A stretch of 64,000 nucleotides of DNA from JACQAP01 sp035548375 (GTDB taxonomy: Bacteria; Pseudomonadota; Gammaproteobacteria; Burkholderiales; JACQAP01). The stretch is from contig DASZTG010000050.1 in NCBI GenBank assembly GCA_035548375.1, positions 9,833 to 73,832 on the forward strand. The letters run 5' to 3'. The position numbers were made by a program, and so were the translations under genes. Positions 42,892-52,350 of this stretch are shown here, piece by piece. Position 1 is the first letter of the stretch. Each line of letters begins with the position of its first letter. The notes under the pieces were generated by a model, which ran no database searches, had not been told where the DNA came from, and was given only the letters and a program-made list of their open reading frames with translations.

Positions 42892-44121
42892 ATGTATCGC
42901 TCGGGCATCGAGGCTGATCGTCTCTCCGACGAAGAACTGGCATCCCTGGGCGACGTGGCCGAAAGCGCGCCGACGCGCATGTTCCGCGGATTACGATTCC
43001 CGGCGCGCATCGAGGCCGCCTTCGAACGCGAAACCGGCGGCGCGCGCGCCCGCTTTCTATTCGCCGCCGGCATGGTGGCGCTGCTGGTCTACAACGTCTT
43101 CCTGATCACCGACCAGATGATGATCGCGGACGTATTCGGCACCGCCCTGTTCGTCCGGCTCGCGCTCTTCACGCCGATCGCCATCATGATCCTGCTGATC
43201 GTGCGCGGGCAGCCATCGCCCTTCCTGAGGGAATCCCTGGAGGCGGCGCTCACGGTGCTCGCGAGCGTTTCGGTCATGTATCTCTACGTGATCAGCGACA
43301 GTCCGAAAGCGAATTATTACCAGCCGGGGCTGGCGCTCGTGCTGATATATGGCAACGTGGTCGTCAGGCTGCGTTTCTTTTTCGCAGTGGTCGCGTCGTT
43401 GCTGACGATCCTGGCCTACGTCGCGCTGGTGGTCATATTCGGCACGCTGCCCCACGACGTCTGCACCGTCTACGTGACCTACCTGGTTGCGACCGCGGTA
43501 TTCACGCTGATCGCCAACTACGCCATCGAGCGCGACCAGCGGCTCGAGTACCTGGTCAGCCTGCGGGAGCGTTGCCGCCACGTGGCACTGGCCGCCGTCA
43601 ATTTTCGTCTCAATGAGCTGTCGCATCGGGACCCGCTGACGGGCATCTCGAACCGGCGCGCCCTGGACGAGTACCTGCAGAAAATCGCGCGCCGGGCGCG
43701 CCGCGAAGCCGTCGCGATCGTGATGATCGACATCGACCACTTCAAGCTGTTCAACGACCGTTACGGGCACCAGCTCGGCGACGAATGCCTGAAGAACGTC
43801 GCGCATGCGATCCGCGATTCGCTCAACCGCAGCGGCGACATGGTGGCGAGGATAGGCGGAGAGGAATTCGTCGTGGTGCTGCCCGGGGCGGACGTGAGCG
43901 CGGCCGCGACGAAAGCGGACGCCATCCGGCAGTGCGTCGCCGACCTGGGCATCCTGCATGAAATGTCGCCCGTGTTCAGGCGCGTGACCATCAGCGCGGG
44001 CGTCGCCGTGATGCGCCCGTCCACCACCGTCGATGCGAACACGATCCTGCGCGTGGCGGACACGGCGCTTTACCGGGCCAAGTCATCCGGGCGCAACCGC
44101 GTGGAAGTGGAATTGCCGTGA
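42892..44121 (+). CDS. Membrane diguanylate cyclase (GGDEF)
   Basis: 409 aa. An N-terminal cytoplasmic segment, about six membrane helices (roughly 60-210), then a GGDEF domain with DPLTGISNRRALDEYL, IDIDHFKLFND and the active-site ARIGGEEFVVVLPG. An RSGD lies five residues before GGEEF, so the inhibitory I-site (RxxD) is intact and product feedback is expected. No EAL domain. Links to the c-di-GMP-binding PilZ protein at the window end. Confidence 0.95.
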   Translation: MYRSGIEADRLSDEELASLGDVAESAPTRMFRGLRFPARIEAAFERETGGARARFLFAAGMVALLVYNVFLITDQMMIADVFGTALFVRLALFTPIAIMILLIVRGQPSPFLRESLEAALTVLASVSVMYLYVISDSPKANYYQPGLALVLIYGNVVVRLRFFFAVVASLLTILAYVALVVIFGTLPHDVCTVYVTYLVATAVFTLIANYAIERDQRLEYLVSLRERCRHVALAAVNFRLNELSHRDPLTGISNRRALDEYLQKIARRARREAVAIVMIDIDHFKLFNDRYGHQLGDECLKNVAHAIRDSLNRSGDMVARIGGEEFVVVLPGADVSAAATKADAIRQCVADLGILHEMSPVFRRVTISAGVAVMRPSTTVDANTILRVADTALYRAKSSGRNRVEVELP

Positions 44122-44134
44122 CGTGCGCGGCGAG

Positions 44135-44329
44135 CTAGCAGCAGCGCGTCACGCCGCTCCACTTCTGTTCCTGGCGGCGCTTGAAATATTCCCGCCGCGT
44201 GAGCGGCGCCTCGCCGGCATGCGCCACGCCATGGTGCGCGACATAGCGCTCGTAGGCGTCGTCGCCGGTCGCCTGGCGCAGGTAGCGCCACATTCCGGAG
44301 GCAAGGTCCTTGAGGTTCGTCTTGTCCAT
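44135..44329 (-). CDS. YbdD/YjiX family small protein
   Basis: 64 aa: LASGMWRYLRQATGDDAYER, YVAHH, and LTRREYFKRRQEQKWSGVTR ending CC. Typical partner encoded directly after CstA/BtsT-type transporters; here 7 bp after cstA. Exact role unknown. Confidence 0.92.
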   Translation of the reverse strand: MDKTNLKDLASGMWRYLRQATGDDAYERYVAHHGVAHAGEAPLTRREYFKRRQEQKWSGVTRCC

Positions 44330-44336
44330 GCCGGCC

Positions 44337-46418
44337 TCAGTGCGATGCCGTGGCGAAGTCGGGATCGAGCCGGGTCTTGACGTATTGCGACTCGGAAAGC
44401 GGTAGTACCTTCTTGCCCGAACGCATGCGCAGGGACATGCGCAACATGTCGAAGATCACGATCCACAGCACGATCGCGAAGAAGAGCGCGAGCGCGGCGT
44501 CGATCTGCTGGCCGATGATCAATTGCGGCGCGACCGCGGCGCGCTCCGGGGGCAGGGTGCCGGCCGCGAGTTTCTCGGCCATGCTGGCGGCGCCGGACAG
44601 GAAGCCGACGGCCGGATTCGGGCTGAATACCTTCTCGATGGAGGCTGTGGTGCAGATGATCGCCAGCCAGGTGAGCGGCAGGCCGGTGACCCAGGCGTAC
44701 CTGGCCTTGCCCATCTTGATGATGATGCCGGTCGCGACCGACAGCGCAATGCCCGCGAGGAGCTGGTTCGAGATCCCGAACAGCGGCCACAGAATGTTGA
44801 CGCCGCCCAGCGGATCCTTGACGCCCTGCCAGAGGAAATAGCCCCAGGCCGCGACGAAGATGAAGCTCGCCAGCACCGTCATCGGGTAGGACGAGACGTC
44901 GCCGATCGGCTTCCACACGTGCTTGAGGATGTCCTGCAGCATGAAGCGGCCGACCCGCGTGCCGGCATCCAGCGTGGTCAGGATGAACAACACCTCGAAC
45001 ATGATCGCGAAGTGGTACCACATCGACAGCAGCGTGTTGCCGAAGGTGTTCGAGAAAATCGTTGCCATGCCGACCGCAAGCGACGGCGCGCCGCCGGTGC
45101 GCGCGAACAGCGTCTTCTCGCCGACTTCACGGGCCAGCATTTCCATCTGGTCGACGGTCACCGGGAAGCCCCAGCCGCTGATGGTCGCGACGGCCGCCGC
45201 CGCTTCCTTGCCAACGACGCCGGCCGGGCTGTTGATCGCGAAGAACACGCCCGGATCCAGCACGCACGCCGCGATGACGGCCATGATGCCGACCAGCGAT
45301 TCCAGCGCCATGGAGCCGTAGCCGATCATGCGGATGTCGCGCTCGTTCGGCAGCAGCTTGGGCGTCGTACCCGAAGACACCAGCGAGTGGAAGCCGGAAA
45401 TCGCACCGCAGGCGATGGTGATGAACACGAACGGGAACAGGCTGCCCTTGAAGATCGGGCCCATGCCGTTTTCGGCAAACTGGGTCAGCGCGGGCATTTT
45501 CATTTCCGGCGCGAGGATCAGGATCGACGCCGCCAGCATGAACACAACGCCGAGCTTCAGGAACGTCGACAAATAATCGCGCGGGGCGAGCAGCAGCCAG
45601 ACCGGCAGCGTGGCGGCGGCGAAGCCGTAGATCATCACGAACCAGGCAACCGATTCCCCGCTCCAGTCGAACATGCCGCGGATGGATTCGTTGTGGTCGA
45701 CCCAGCCGCCGCCGACCACGCACACCAGCAGCAGCGCGATGCCGATCAGCGAGCCCTCGAGCACGCGTCCCGGGCGGATGCCGCGCATGTAGATGCCGAT
45801 CAGCATGGCGACGGGGATGGTGCCGAGCACCGTCGCGGTGGCCCACGGGCTGTGCTTCATCGCGTTGACGATCACCAGTCCCAGCACCGCGATCAGGATC
45901 AGCATGATCAGCATCGTGCCGATCATCGCCGCCCAGCCGCCCACCGGACCAAGCTCGTCGCGCGCCATCTGGCCGAGCGAGCGGCCGTCGCGCCGCGTGG
46001 AGCAGAACATGATGACCATGTCCTGCACGCAGCCGCCGAGCACCGCGCCGGCCAGAATCCACAACGTGCCGGGTAGATAGCCGAACTGCATGGCGAGGGT
46101 CGGGCCGATCAGCGGGCCGGGGCCGGCGATGGCGGCGAAATGGTGGCCGAACGTCACCCACTTGTTGGTCGGCACGAAATCGCGGCCGTTGTTGAAGCGC
46201 TCCGCCGGTGTCGCGCGGGTTTCGTCCAGCGCCAGCACCTTTGCGCAAATCCACGCGCTGTAGAACCGGTAGGCAACCAGATAGGTGCAGATCGCCGCGG
46301 CGACGAACCAGATGGCATTGATCGACTCGCCGCGATGCAGGGCGATGCCGCCGATGGCCGATGCGCCGCCGATGGCGATGGCCAGCCAGACAAGTTTGCT
46401 GAGCATGGTCTTGGGCAT
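44337..46418 (-). CDS. cstA: CstA-family carbon starvation/pyruvate transporter
   Basis: 693 aa, about 16-18 membrane segments. Family blocks: NGRDFVPTNKWVTFGHHFAA, IAGPGPLIGPTLA, SGFHSLVSSGTTPKLLP and FEVLFILTTLDAGTRVGRF. Proton-coupled uptake of pyruvate or peptides. GGAGGAA precedes the ATG. Operon with the YbdD gene; divergent from glyA across a 187-bp promoter region. Confidence 0.93.
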   Translation of the reverse strand: MPKTMLSKLVWLAIAIGGASAIGGIALHRGESINAIWFVAAAICTYLVAYRFYSAWICAKVLALDETRATPAERFNNGRDFVPTNKWVTFGHHFAAIAGPGPLIGPTLAMQFGYLPGTLWILAGAVLGGCVQDMVIMFCSTRRDGRSLGQMARDELGPVGGWAAMIGTMLIMLILIAVLGLVIVNAMKHSPWATATVLGTIPVAMLIGIYMRGIRPGRVLEGSLIGIALLLVCVVGGGWVDHNESIRGMFDWSGESVAWFVMIYGFAAATLPVWLLLAPRDYLSTFLKLGVVFMLAASILILAPEMKMPALTQFAENGMGPIFKGSLFPFVFITIACGAISGFHSLVSSGTTPKLLPNERDIRMIGYGSMALESLVGIMAVIAACVLDPGVFFAINSPAGVVGKEAAAAVATISGWGFPVTVDQMEMLAREVGEKTLFARTGGAPSLAVGMATIFSNTFGNTLLSMWYHFAIMFEVLFILTTLDAGTRVGRFMLQDILKHVWKPIGDVSSYPMTVLASFIFVAAWGYFLWQGVKDPLGGVNILWPLFGISNQLLAGIALSVATGIIIKMGKARYAWVTGLPLTWLAIICTTASIEKVFSPNPAVGFLSGAASMAEKLAAGTLPPERAAVAPQLIIGQQIDAALALFFAIVLWIVIFDMLRMSLRMRSGKKVLPLSESQYVKTRLDPDFATASH

Positions 46419-46605
46419 GATTCCTCCGGAATATGTTTATGGCCGGGCCGGCGCGGCAAGGCGGGGCGGCGATTCGACCGGCGCATGATAGCAGCAAGGT
46501 TTCTGGCGGACACCATGCGCCGCAACCGGATTTCAGGGGGAAACCGGGGGGTGCGATGGTACAATCCGGCGCTTTCCGTCCGTTCAGACCCGAGCCCGCA
46601 ACCCC

Positions 46606-47853
46606 ATGTTTTCAGCGAAACAGACCATCCAGGAATTCGACCCCGATCTGTGGCAGGCGCTGCAGTCCGAAAACCAGCGCCAGGAAGACCACATCGAGCT
46701 GATTGCTTCGGAGAATTACACCAGCCCGCGCGTGCTGCAGGCGCAGGGTTCCGTGCTCACGAACAAGTATGCCGAAGGCTACCCGGGCAAGCGCTACTAC
46801 GGCGGCTGCGAGTTCGTGGACATCGCCGAGCAACTGGCGATCGATCGCGCGAAGGCACTGTTCAAGGCCGACCTCGCGAACGTGCAGCCGCATTCCGGCT
46901 CGCAGGCGAACCAGGCGGTCTATGCCGCCGCGCTGAAGGCCGGCGACACCATCCTCGGCCTGGCGCTCGCGTCCGGCGGCCACCTGACGCACGGCTCGCC
47001 GGTCAACCTGTCCGGCAAGCTCTACAACGCCGTGGCCTATGGGCTCAACGACAAGGAAGAGATCGACTACGACCAGGTCGAGAAGCTCGCGAAGGAGCAC
47101 AAGCCGAAGATGATCGTGGCTGGCGCATCGGCTTACGCGCCGGTGTTCGACTGGCAGCGTTTTCGCGCGATCGCGGATTCCGTCGGCGCCTACCTGTTCG
47201 TTGATATGGCGCACTACGCGGGGCTGATCGCGGCGGGCGTTTATCCGACGCCAATCGGTATCGCGGATTTCGTGACGACGACCACGCACAAGACGCTGCG
47301 CGGGCCGCGCGGCGGCATCATCTTCGCGAAGGCCGAGCACGAGAAAATCATCAACTCTGCAATATTCCCCGGCATCCAGGGCGGGCCGCTGATGCACGTG
47401 ATCGCCGCCAAGGCAGTGGCACTGAAGGAAGCCATGGAGCCGGCGTTCCGCGACTACCAGAAGCAAGTGCTCGTGAACGCGAAGCGCATGGCCGAGGGGT
47501 TGCAGAAACGGGGTTTGCGCATCGTTTCCGGACGCACCGATTGCCACATGTTCCTGCTCGACCTGCGTGCGAAGAAGATCACGGGCAAGGACGCGGAAGC
47601 GGCACTCGGCCGTGCGCACATCACCGTCAACAAGAACGCGATCCCGAACGATCCCGAGAAACCCTTCGTCACGAGCGGCGTGCGCATCGGCTCGCCGGCC
47701 ATGACCACGCGCGGCTTCGGCGACGCGGAAGCGGAGAAGCTTGCGAACCTGATCGCGGACGTGCTCGAAGCGCCGAACGACGAAGCCAAGGTCGGTCGCG
47801 CGCGCGACGAAGTCGTGGCGATGTGCCGGCGCTTTCCTGTTTACGGAAAATGA
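46606..47853 (+). CDS. glyA: Serine hydroxymethyltransferase
   Basis: 415 aa, full length. IELIASENYTSPRVLQAQGS, LTNKYAEGYPGKRYYGGCE, DMAHYAGLIAAGVYP and the PLP lysine in VTTTTHKTLRGPRGG. Interconverts serine and glycine with tetrahydrofolate, supplying one-carbon units. Followed by nrdR and the riboflavin genes. Confidence 0.98.
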   Translation: MFSAKQTIQEFDPDLWQALQSENQRQEDHIELIASENYTSPRVLQAQGSVLTNKYAEGYPGKRYYGGCEFVDIAEQLAIDRAKALFKADLANVQPHSGSQANQAVYAAALKAGDTILGLALASGGHLTHGSPVNLSGKLYNAVAYGLNDKEEIDYDQVEKLAKEHKPKMIVAGASAYAPVFDWQRFRAIADSVGAYLFVDMAHYAGLIAAGVYPTPIGIADFVTTTTHKTLRGPRGGIIFAKAEHEKIINSAIFPGIQGGPLMHVIAAKAVALKEAMEPAFRDYQKQVLVNAKRMAEGLQKRGLRIVSGRTDCHMFLLDLRAKKITGKDAEAALGRAHITVNKNAIPNDPEKPFVTSGVRIGSPAMTTRGFGDAEAEKLANLIADVLEAPNDEAKVGRARDEVVAMCRRFPVYGK

Positions 47854-47854
47854 A

Positions 47855-47959
47855 AAGGCGCGAGGCGCGAGGTGCCAGGCGCGAGATGTCGGAGCGAACC
47901 CCGATTCGCGCATTTCTCGCGTTTGCCCGAGCCTCGTGCCTCGCGCCTCGCGCTTCGCC
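47855..47959. repeat. Intergenic inverted element F (GCGCGAGG steps)
   Basis: The whole glyA-nrdR gap is an inverted repeat. The left arm is GGCGCGAGGCGCGAGGTGCC and continues to 47886. The right arm (47928-47959) uses CCTCGTGCC and TCGCGCCTCGCGC steps. Short core of about 40 bp. Same design as elements A-E with a different step sequence. Confidence 0.8.
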
Positions 47960-48436
47960 ATGAAATGTCCTTTTTGCAAGCACACCGACACGCAGGTCCT
48001 CGACTCGCGCGTCAATGACGAAGGGGACAGCATTCGCCGGCGCCGGCGCTGCCTGTCGTGCGACAAGCGCTTCACGACCTATGAGCACGCCGAGCTGCGC
48101 TTGCCGCAGATCGTGAAATCGAACGGTTATCGCGAATTGTTCGACGAGGACAAGTTGCGCGTCGGCTTCAACCGGGCGTTGCACAAGCGGCCGGTGTCCG
48201 CGGAGCTCCTCGACGATGCCGTCGAACGCGTCAAGCAGAAGCTGCTCTCGCTCGGCGAGCGCGAAGTCGATTCGCGCAAGGTCGGCGAGATGGTCATGCG
48301 CGAGCTCTACAAGCTCGACAAGGTCGCCTACATCCGTTTCGCGTCGGTGTACCGCGACTTCCAGGACGTCGAGGATTTTCGCGACGCGGTCAAGGAAGTC
48401 CAGAAGCCCGCGGCACGACGCAAGTCCACCAGGTAG
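47960..48436 (+). CDS. nrdR: Transcriptional repressor NrdR
   Basis: 158 aa. Zinc ribbon at the N-terminus (MKCPFC and later CLSCDKRF) and an ATP-cone from about 49 (IVKSNGYRELFDEDKL). Represses ribonucleotide reductase operons according to ATP/dATP load. Followed 3 bp later by ribD. Confidence 0.96.
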   Translation: MKCPFCKHTDTQVLDSRVNDEGDSIRRRRRCLSCDKRFTTYEHAELRLPQIVKSNGYRELFDEDKLRVGFNRALHKRPVSAELLDDAVERVKQKLLSLGEREVDSRKVGEMVMRELYKLDKVAYIRFASVYRDFQDVEDFRDAVKEVQKPAARRKSTR

Positions 48437-48439
48437 CAC

Positions 48440-49534
48440 ATGAACTTCAGCGTCGAAGATTTCGGGCACATGGCCCAGGCGTTGCGCCTTGCCGAGCGCG
48501 GCCTGTACACGACCACGCCGAATCCGCGAGTGGGCTGCGTGATCGTCAAGGACGGCCGCGTGGTCGGCGAGGGCTGGCACGAACGCGCTGGCGAGGCGCA
48601 CGCCGAAGTCGCCGCGCTGAAGGCGGCCGGTGCGGCCGCAGCCGGCGCCACCGTTTACGTTACCCTCGAACCCTGTGCGCACCAGGGGCGTACGCCGCCT
48701 TGCACGCAAGCGCTGGTTGCCGCGAAGGTCGCGCGCGTGGTCGCGGCGATGCAGGATCCGAATCCGAAAGTCGCAGGCAAGGGCATGCAGGCGCTGCGCG
48801 AAGCGGGCATAGTCGCCGAGTGCGGACTCATGGAAGAACAGGCAAGGGAACTCAACATCGGCTTCGTTTCGCGAATGACGCGGGGGCGCCCGTGGATGCG
48901 CGTGAAGATCGCGGCGAGCCTGGACGGCAAGACCGCGTTGGCCAACGGCGTTTCGCAATGGATCGGCGGCCCGGACGCGCGCCGCGACGGCCATCATTGG
49001 CGCGCGAGGTCCTGTGCGGTCATGACGGGCATCGGCACGCTCAAGGACGACGATCCCCGGCTGACCGTGCGCGACGTCGCCACCACGCGCCAGCCATTGC
49101 GAATTGTCGTCGACAGCCGCCTGCGCATCACGCCCGACGCCAAGTTACTTGACGGCGGGCCGGTGTTGATCGCCACGGCAACGCAAGACGAGGCCAAGGC
49201 GAACGCGCTGCGGGCGAAGGGAGCGGAGACTGTGGTGCTGCCCAACGCGGAAGGCAAGGTCGACCTGCGGAAACTGGCGGGGCACCTGGCCGATATCGGC
49301 TTGAACGAGGTCCTGATCGAGGCGGGCATCAACCTGGACTCGGCGCTGCTGCGCGCGGGAGTCGTCGACGAATTGCTGCTGTATCTCGCCCCGCACCTGC
49401 TGGGCGACGCCGGTCGCGGCATGCTGGACCTTGGGCCGCTCGAACGCATGGATCAACGCCTCGAACTCGACATCCGCGACACGCGGCTGTTCGGTCCGGA
49501 CTTGCGCGTGCTCGCGCGGTTGGGAGCGCACTGA
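48440..49534 (+). CDS. ribD: Bifunctional riboflavin deaminase/reductase RibD
   Basis: 364 aa. N-terminal deaminase with HAEVAAL and the zinc motif LEPCAHQGRTPPC, then a reductase domain from about 147 (RPWMRVKIAASLDGKTAL, ISRWIGG-like SQWIGGPDARRDGH). Carries out the second and third steps of riboflavin synthesis. Its stop abuts ribE directly. Confidence 0.97.
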   Translation: MNFSVEDFGHMAQALRLAERGLYTTTPNPRVGCVIVKDGRVVGEGWHERAGEAHAEVAALKAAGAAAAGATVYVTLEPCAHQGRTPPCTQALVAAKVARVVAAMQDPNPKVAGKGMQALREAGIVAECGLMEEQARELNIGFVSRMTRGRPWMRVKIAASLDGKTALANGVSQWIGGPDARRDGHHWRARSCAVMTGIGTLKDDDPRLTVRDVATTRQPLRIVVDSRLRITPDAKLLDGGPVLIATATQDEAKANALRAKGAETVVLPNAEGKVDLRKLAGHLADIGLNEVLIEAGINLDSALLRAGVVDELLLYLAPHLLGDAGRGMLDLGPLERMDQRLELDIRDTRLFGPDLRVLARLGAH

Positions 49535-50125
49535 ATGTTTACGGGCATCGTGCAGGCGGTCGGCCGTGTCGCGGAGCTCGAATCCGCAGGCGAAACGGCA
49601 CGCGTCACGATCGCGGCGGGCACACTCGACCTTGCGGACGTCGTGGTCGGCGACAGCCTTTCCTGCAATGGTGTTTGCCTGACGGTGACGCAACTGGCCG
49701 AAGGTCGATTTTCCGTCGACGTCTCGCAGGAAACGCTGCGGGTGACGGCGGGATTTGTTAAGGGCGCGGCCGTGAACCTCGAGAAGTCGCTGCGGCTGGC
49801 CGACCGGCTGGGCGGCCATCTTGTCAGCGGCCACGTGGACGGTACCGGCACGGTGAGTGTCATGAAGGAAGTCGAAGGCAACCGCGAAATGACCATCTCG
49901 TTTCCGCGCGAGCTGGCGCGCTATTTCGCGCGCAAGGGCTCGGCGACGGTCAACGGCGTGAGCCTGACGGTCAACGCGGTCGCCGTGGATGCGTTCACCG
50001 TCAACCTGATTCCGCATACGCTGGCGGTTACGAACCTGGGCCAGCTTAAAAAGGGCAGCGTGGTGAACCTGGAAGTCGACATCGTGGCGCGTTACGTCGA
50101 GCGCATGCTCGGGGAGGGCGCGTGA
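49535..50125 (+). CDS. ribE: Riboflavin synthase alpha chain
   Basis: 196 aa, two lumazine-binding repeats: MFTGIVQAVGRV, then GDSLSCNGVCLTV in repeat 1, and GHLVSGHVDGTG, then GSATVNGVSLTVN in repeat 2. Last step of riboflavin synthesis. Its end overlaps ribBA by 4 bp. Confidence 0.97.
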   Translation: MFTGIVQAVGRVAELESAGETARVTIAAGTLDLADVVVGDSLSCNGVCLTVTQLAEGRFSVDVSQETLRVTAGFVKGAAVNLEKSLRLADRLGGHLVSGHVDGTGTVSVMKEVEGNREMTISFPRELARYFARKGSATVNGVSLTVNAVAVDAFTVNLIPHTLAVTNLGQLKKGSVVNLEVDIVARYVERMLGEGA

Positions 50126-51219
50126 CGGGCGCTTCCATCAGCAGCACGCAGGACATCCTCGCCGACATTCGCGCCGGGAAAATGGTCGTGCTGGTCGACG
50201 AGGAAGATCGCGAGAACGAAGGTGACCTCTTGATGGCCGCGGAATTCGCCACGCCAGAGTCGATCAACTTCATGGCCAAGCACGGCCGCGGGCTGATCTG
50301 CCTGACCTTGACCGAGGAGCGTTGCCGCCAGCTCGACCTGCGGCTAATGGTTGGCGACAATCGCTCGCGCCTGGGAACGAATTTCACGTTGTCCATCGAG
50401 GCAGCGACCGGCGTGACCACCGGCATTTCGGCAGCGGACCGCGCGCGGACGGTGCAAGCCGCGGTGAAAAAGGATGCGGCACCGGGCGACATCGTACAGC
50501 CCGGCCACATTTTTCCGCTGATGGCGCAACCCGGCGGCGTGCTGGTGCGCGCCGGCCACACGGAAGCGGGGTGCGATCTCGCGCAGCTCGCCGGGCTGAT
50601 ACCGGCCGCCGTGATCTGCGAAGTGCTCAAGGACGACGGCGAGATGGCGCGTCTGCCGGACCTGGTCGCGTTCGCGAAAACGCATGGCCTCAGAATAGGC
50701 ACGATCGCCGACCTGATCCAGCACCGCAGCCGTACGGAATCGCTGGTGGAGCGGGTGTCGGAGCGCGACCTCACCACCGTGCACGGCGCGTTCCGCCTGG
50801 TTGCCTATCGCGACAAGAGCTCGCGCGACACGCATATCGCGCTCGTGAGGGGGCGGATTGCGGCGGACCGCGAAACCCTGGTGCGCGTGCATGAGCCGCT
50901 GTCGGTGGCGGACCTGCTGGATGCCGGGAGCCGCAGCCATTCGTGGAACCTGAACGAGGCGTTGCGCACGATCGCGGCGTCGGAAAGCGGCGTGGTCGTG
51001 CTGCTGCATCGAACCGAATCCGGCGCGGATCTGCTCGAAAGGTTGAACATGGCGGATGGCGGCGTCGCGCAGAAAGTCGACCTGCGCACCTACGGCATCG
51101 GCGCGCAGATCCTGCGCGACCTCGGCGTCGCGCGCATGAAGCTGCTTGCCGCGCCGCGCAAGATGCCGAGCATGGCCGGGTTCGACCTCGAAGTGACGGG
51201 ATACCTGGAGCGGCCCTGA
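50122..51219 (+). CDS. ribBA: DHBP synthase fused to a GTP-cyclohydrolase-II-like domain lacking zinc cysteines
   Basis: 365 aa. Residues 1-205: 3,4-dihydroxy-2-butanone-4-phosphate synthase with DEEDRENEGDL and GHTEAGCDLAQLAGL. Residues 206-365: RibA-like fold, but the usual CLTGD...RCDCG zinc and catalytic cluster is replaced by PLSVADLLDAGSRSHSWN, so this half should not have cyclohydrolase activity. A separate active ribA is expected elsewhere. Common in Proteobacteria; the degenerate domain may regulate or stabilise. It starts with GTG and overlaps ribE by 4 bp. Confidence 0.94.
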   Translation: MTGASISSTQDILADIRAGKMVVLVDEEDRENEGDLLMAAEFATPESINFMAKHGRGLICLTLTEERCRQLDLRLMVGDNRSRLGTNFTLSIEAATGVTTGISAADRARTVQAAVKKDAAPGDIVQPGHIFPLMAQPGGVLVRAGHTEAGCDLAQLAGLIPAAVICEVLKDDGEMARLPDLVAFAKTHGLRIGTIADLIQHRSRTESLVERVSERDLTTVHGAFRLVAYRDKSSRDTHIALVRGRIAADRETLVRVHEPLSVADLLDAGSRSHSWNLNEALRTIAASESGVVVLLHRTESGADLLERLNMADGGVAQKVDLRTYGIGAQILRDLGVARMKLLAAPRKMPSMAGFDLEVTGYLERP

Positions 51220-51256
51220 CGGCGCCCTGGAAAAAAGCGAACGGTATGGTGAAACC

Positions 51257-51727
51257 ATGAACGATTACTTCGAATATCCTTCCGAACCGGACGGCACCAG
51301 CCTGCGCATCGGCATCGTCGTCGGGCGTTTCAACCGGGAAATCGGCGAAGGCCTGTTGTCGGCATGCATCGCGGAACTCGTCCGGCTCGGCGTCGCGGCC
51401 GACGACGTCGAGGTGGCCACGGTGCCGGGGGCGCTGGAAATCCCGCTGGCGCTGCAGAAAATGGCGGGAACCGACCGCTTCGATGCGCTGGTCGCGTTGG
51501 GCGCCGTGATCCGAGGCGAGACCTATCACTTCGAAGTCGTGTCGAACGAGTCGGCCAACGGCGTGATGCAGGTGCAACTCGACAGCGGCGTGCCGATCGC
51601 GAACGGCATCCTGACCACGAATACCGACGCGCAGGCCAGCGTGCGCATGGCGGAGAAAGGCGGCGACTGCGCACGCGCGGCCGTGGAAATGGCGAACCTG
51701 CTGCAGGCGATCGATGAAGAACAGTAG
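51257..51727 (+). CDS. ribH: 6,7-dimethyl-8-ribityllumazine synthase
   Basis: 156 aa: IVVGRFNREIGEGLL, VPGALEIPLALQKM, ALGAVIRGETYHFEVV and PIANGILTTNTDAQA. Condenses the RibB and RibD products. Overlaps nusB by 14 bp. Confidence 0.97.
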   Translation: MNDYFEYPSEPDGTSLRIGIVVGRFNREIGEGLLSACIAELVRLGVAADDVEVATVPGALEIPLALQKMAGTDRFDALVALGAVIRGETYHFEVVSNESANGVMQVQLDSGVPIANGILTTNTDAQASVRMAEKGGDCARAAVEMANLLQAIDEEQ

Positions 51728-52154
51728 GCGGCGCGCGCGGGAATTCGCGCTGCAGGCGATCTACCAGTGGCTGGTGAACGAGTCGCCCGCGCAGGATTTG
51801 CTGTCGCAGTTGCAGGAGCAGAAAGATTTCGCCAAGGCGGATGCGGCGTTGACGCAGGCGCTGGTGCATGGTGTCGTGGACAATGCCGACGCGCTTCGGG
51901 AATTGATCGTCCCGCTCGTCGACCGCAAGCTGAAGGAATTGTCCCCGATCGAACACGCCGTGCTGTTGCAGTCGGCTTTCGAGCTGCGCGACCAGCCGCA
52001 GACGCCGTACCGGGTCATCATCAACGAAGGCATCGAGCTGGCGAAAATCTTCGGCGGAACCGACGGCCACAAGTACATCAACGGCGTGCTCGACAAACTC
52101 GCCATGCAACTGCGGCCCGACGAAGTCCGCGCCCCGCGCGTCAAAAGCAGCTAG
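51714..52154 (+). CDS. nusB: Transcription antitermination factor NusB
   Basis: 146 aa, all helical. RRRAREFALQAIYQWLV at the N-terminus, LSPIEHAVLLQSAFEL, VIINEGIELAKIFGGTDGHKYINGVLDKLA. Binds boxA RNA with NusE to permit rRNA antitermination. The conventional neighbour of ribH. Confidence 0.97.
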   Translation: MKNSRRRAREFALQAIYQWLVNESPAQDLLSQLQEQKDFAKADAALTQALVHGVVDNADALRELIVPLVDRKLKELSPIEHAVLLQSAFELRDQPQTPYRVIINEGIELAKIFGGTDGHKYINGVLDKLAMQLRPDEVRAPRVKSS

Positions 52155-52163
52155 TTGACAGGT

Positions 52164-52327
52164 CTCACCACAGAGTCACAGAGACACAGAGAAAGACAAA
52201 GGCAAATGGGAGTGAACGATACTGGACCGGCGACTGCATGCGGCGGACTGGAACCGGCAGCCGGATGTCCCGGATCGTCCTTCTTTTCTCGTGAATTTTC
52301 TTTGTGTCTCTGTGCCTCTGTGGTGAA
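52164..52327. repeat. Intergenic inverted element D (CACAGAG steps)
   Basis: Left arm TCTCACCACAGAGTCACAGA continuing to 52196. The right arm (about 52297-52327) is the reverse complement in TCTGTG/CTCTGTGG steps. Core about 100 bp. Lies between nusB and panB. The outer CTCACC/GGTGAAA edges echo elements A and C. Confidence 0.82.
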
Positions 52328-52350
52328 ATTCAAACAGGAGGAGGTAAAAA

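Noticed and set aside
44523..46076. Long plus-strand frame opposite cstA, and a similar one opposite the kinase-HDOD-GAF gene
   Set aside because: Low-complexity Arg/His/Asp/Gln composition typical of antisense frames in GC-rich genes.
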